A DNA stretch of 64,000 nt from Chromobacterium violaceum ATCC 12472. Lineage in GTDB: Bacteria > Pseudomonadota > Gammaproteobacteria > Burkholderiales > Chromobacteriaceae. The translations under genes and the position numbers were made by a program. Shown one piece after another: positions 63,636 through 64,000 of this stretch. The stretch lies in NCBI RefSeq assembly GCF_000007705.1, contig NC_005085.1, positions 558,001 through 622,000 on the forward strand. Direction: 5' to 3'. A model generated the notes under the pieces. The model was given only the letters and a program-made list of their open reading frames with translations. It searched no databases and was not told the DNA's origin. Positions within the stretch are counted from its first letter, which is position 1. Each line of letters opens with the position of its first letter.

Positions 63636-64000
63636 TTATTTCCGAACCGGCTTGGGCAGCAGTTCCAGCCGGGTGCCGGACAGGCGGTCGTGCAGGTGGC
63701 GGCGGTCCTTGTCGTAGTAGCGGGCCAGAAAGGGCACCAGCCACCAGACCAGCGCCAGCCATTTCGCCGCCGGATGGTCGCCGTAGCTGCGCTGCCATCC
63801 CAGATAGGAGATCACCGGCAAGCCGACGAACAGCATCGCCGCGACGGCGAAGCGCATCAGCGCCTGCTGCCAGTTGAGCAGCCGGCCGTCGGCGGTCACC
63901 AGCCGGATGTGCCAGGTCTTCATCGCCGCGGTCTGGCCGCTGCGGGTCCAGCAATAGCCGAAATAGGCGAACAGCACGCCGGCGGCGGCCAACTGGATCA
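63636..64000 (-). CDS. RDD-family membrane protein (N-terminus beyond window)
   Basis: The C-terminal 121 residues or so of an RDD-domain protein. Two helices are visible (WQQALMRFAVAAMLFVGLPVI and KWLALVWWLVPFLARYYD, in pieces), with the conserved TAAMKTWHIRLVTADGR and the RRHLHDRLSGTRLE ending. The frame is open to the right edge; a TTG at 63992 is not taken as the start because upstream residues continue without a stop. RDD proteins are poorly characterised and sometimes linked to ion transport. Confidence 0.85.
   Translation of the reverse strand, partial: IQLAAAGVLFAYFGYCWTRSGQTAAMKTWHIRLVTADGRLLNWQQALMRFAVAAMLFVGLPVISYLGWQRSYGDHPAAKWLALVWWLVPFLARYYDKDRRHLHDRLSGTRLELLPKPVRK

Overview
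The window is a dense, GC-rich stretch of a bacterial chromosome with about 53 protein-coding genes, one structural RNA gene (rnpB) and few mobile-looking segments. The gene set suggests a betaproteobacterium of the Neisseriales, most likely Chromobacterium or a close relative. This is inferred from the lipoyl-domain-bearing Lpd in the pdh operon, the dusB-fis-purH-purD order, the proS-transglycosylase pair, two secreted chitin-type LPMOs and a GlcNAc PTS operon. No tRNA, rRNA, CRISPR array, insertion sequence or prophage was seen.

Layout. 1-5.3 kb: pyruvate dehydrogenase operon aceE (5' truncated)-aceF-lpd, with REP-like palindromes between genes. 5.3-6.5 kb: a block of at least three kinds of GTAG-headed palindromes beside a probably frameshifted small gene. 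6.6-9.2 kb: flavin reductase, diguanylate cyclase, GNAT. 9.4-15 kb: tamA-tamB. 15.1-18 kb: a signalling cluster (periplasmic molybdopterin-fold protein, histidine kinase, convergent HTH-REC protein). 18.2-20.6 kb: small unknown ORFs and a MarR/isochorismatase-like/membrane-protein operon. 20.6-25.9 kb: Cache-PAS-GGDEF-EAL protein, rnpB, dusB-fis. 26-29 kb: purH, purD. 29-32.3 kb: small outer-membrane barrel, tsaC-like gene, lone tolQ, EamA exporter.

32.4-42.5 kb is a chitin/GlcNAc region. Two LPMO genes on the minus strand face a plus-strand operon encoding a GntR-type regulator, NagA, a SIS-type deaminase, a fused EIIA-HPr-EI and an EIICB transporter. TGGTATT motifs upstream of both sides suggest shared control. 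42.7-48.4 kb: gapA, an Lrp regulator, phoB-phoR behind a good Pho box, transaldolase, hemerythrin.

48.5-53.7 kb is the most unusual part. It holds a GNAT-AmpD fusion, a four-gene overlapping minus-strand operon (HTH regulator, VUT/YhhQ-type transporter, PhzE-like chorismate enzyme without a glutaminase domain, unknown 151-residue protein) and an HD-family protein that has lost its HD residues. 53.7-64 kb: kup, proS, lytic transglycosylase, mntH, MarR, guanine deaminase, AhpD-like protein, DUF2798 protein, LysR and a partial RDD protein.

All functions were assigned by reading translated sequence and motifs; no database search was run.
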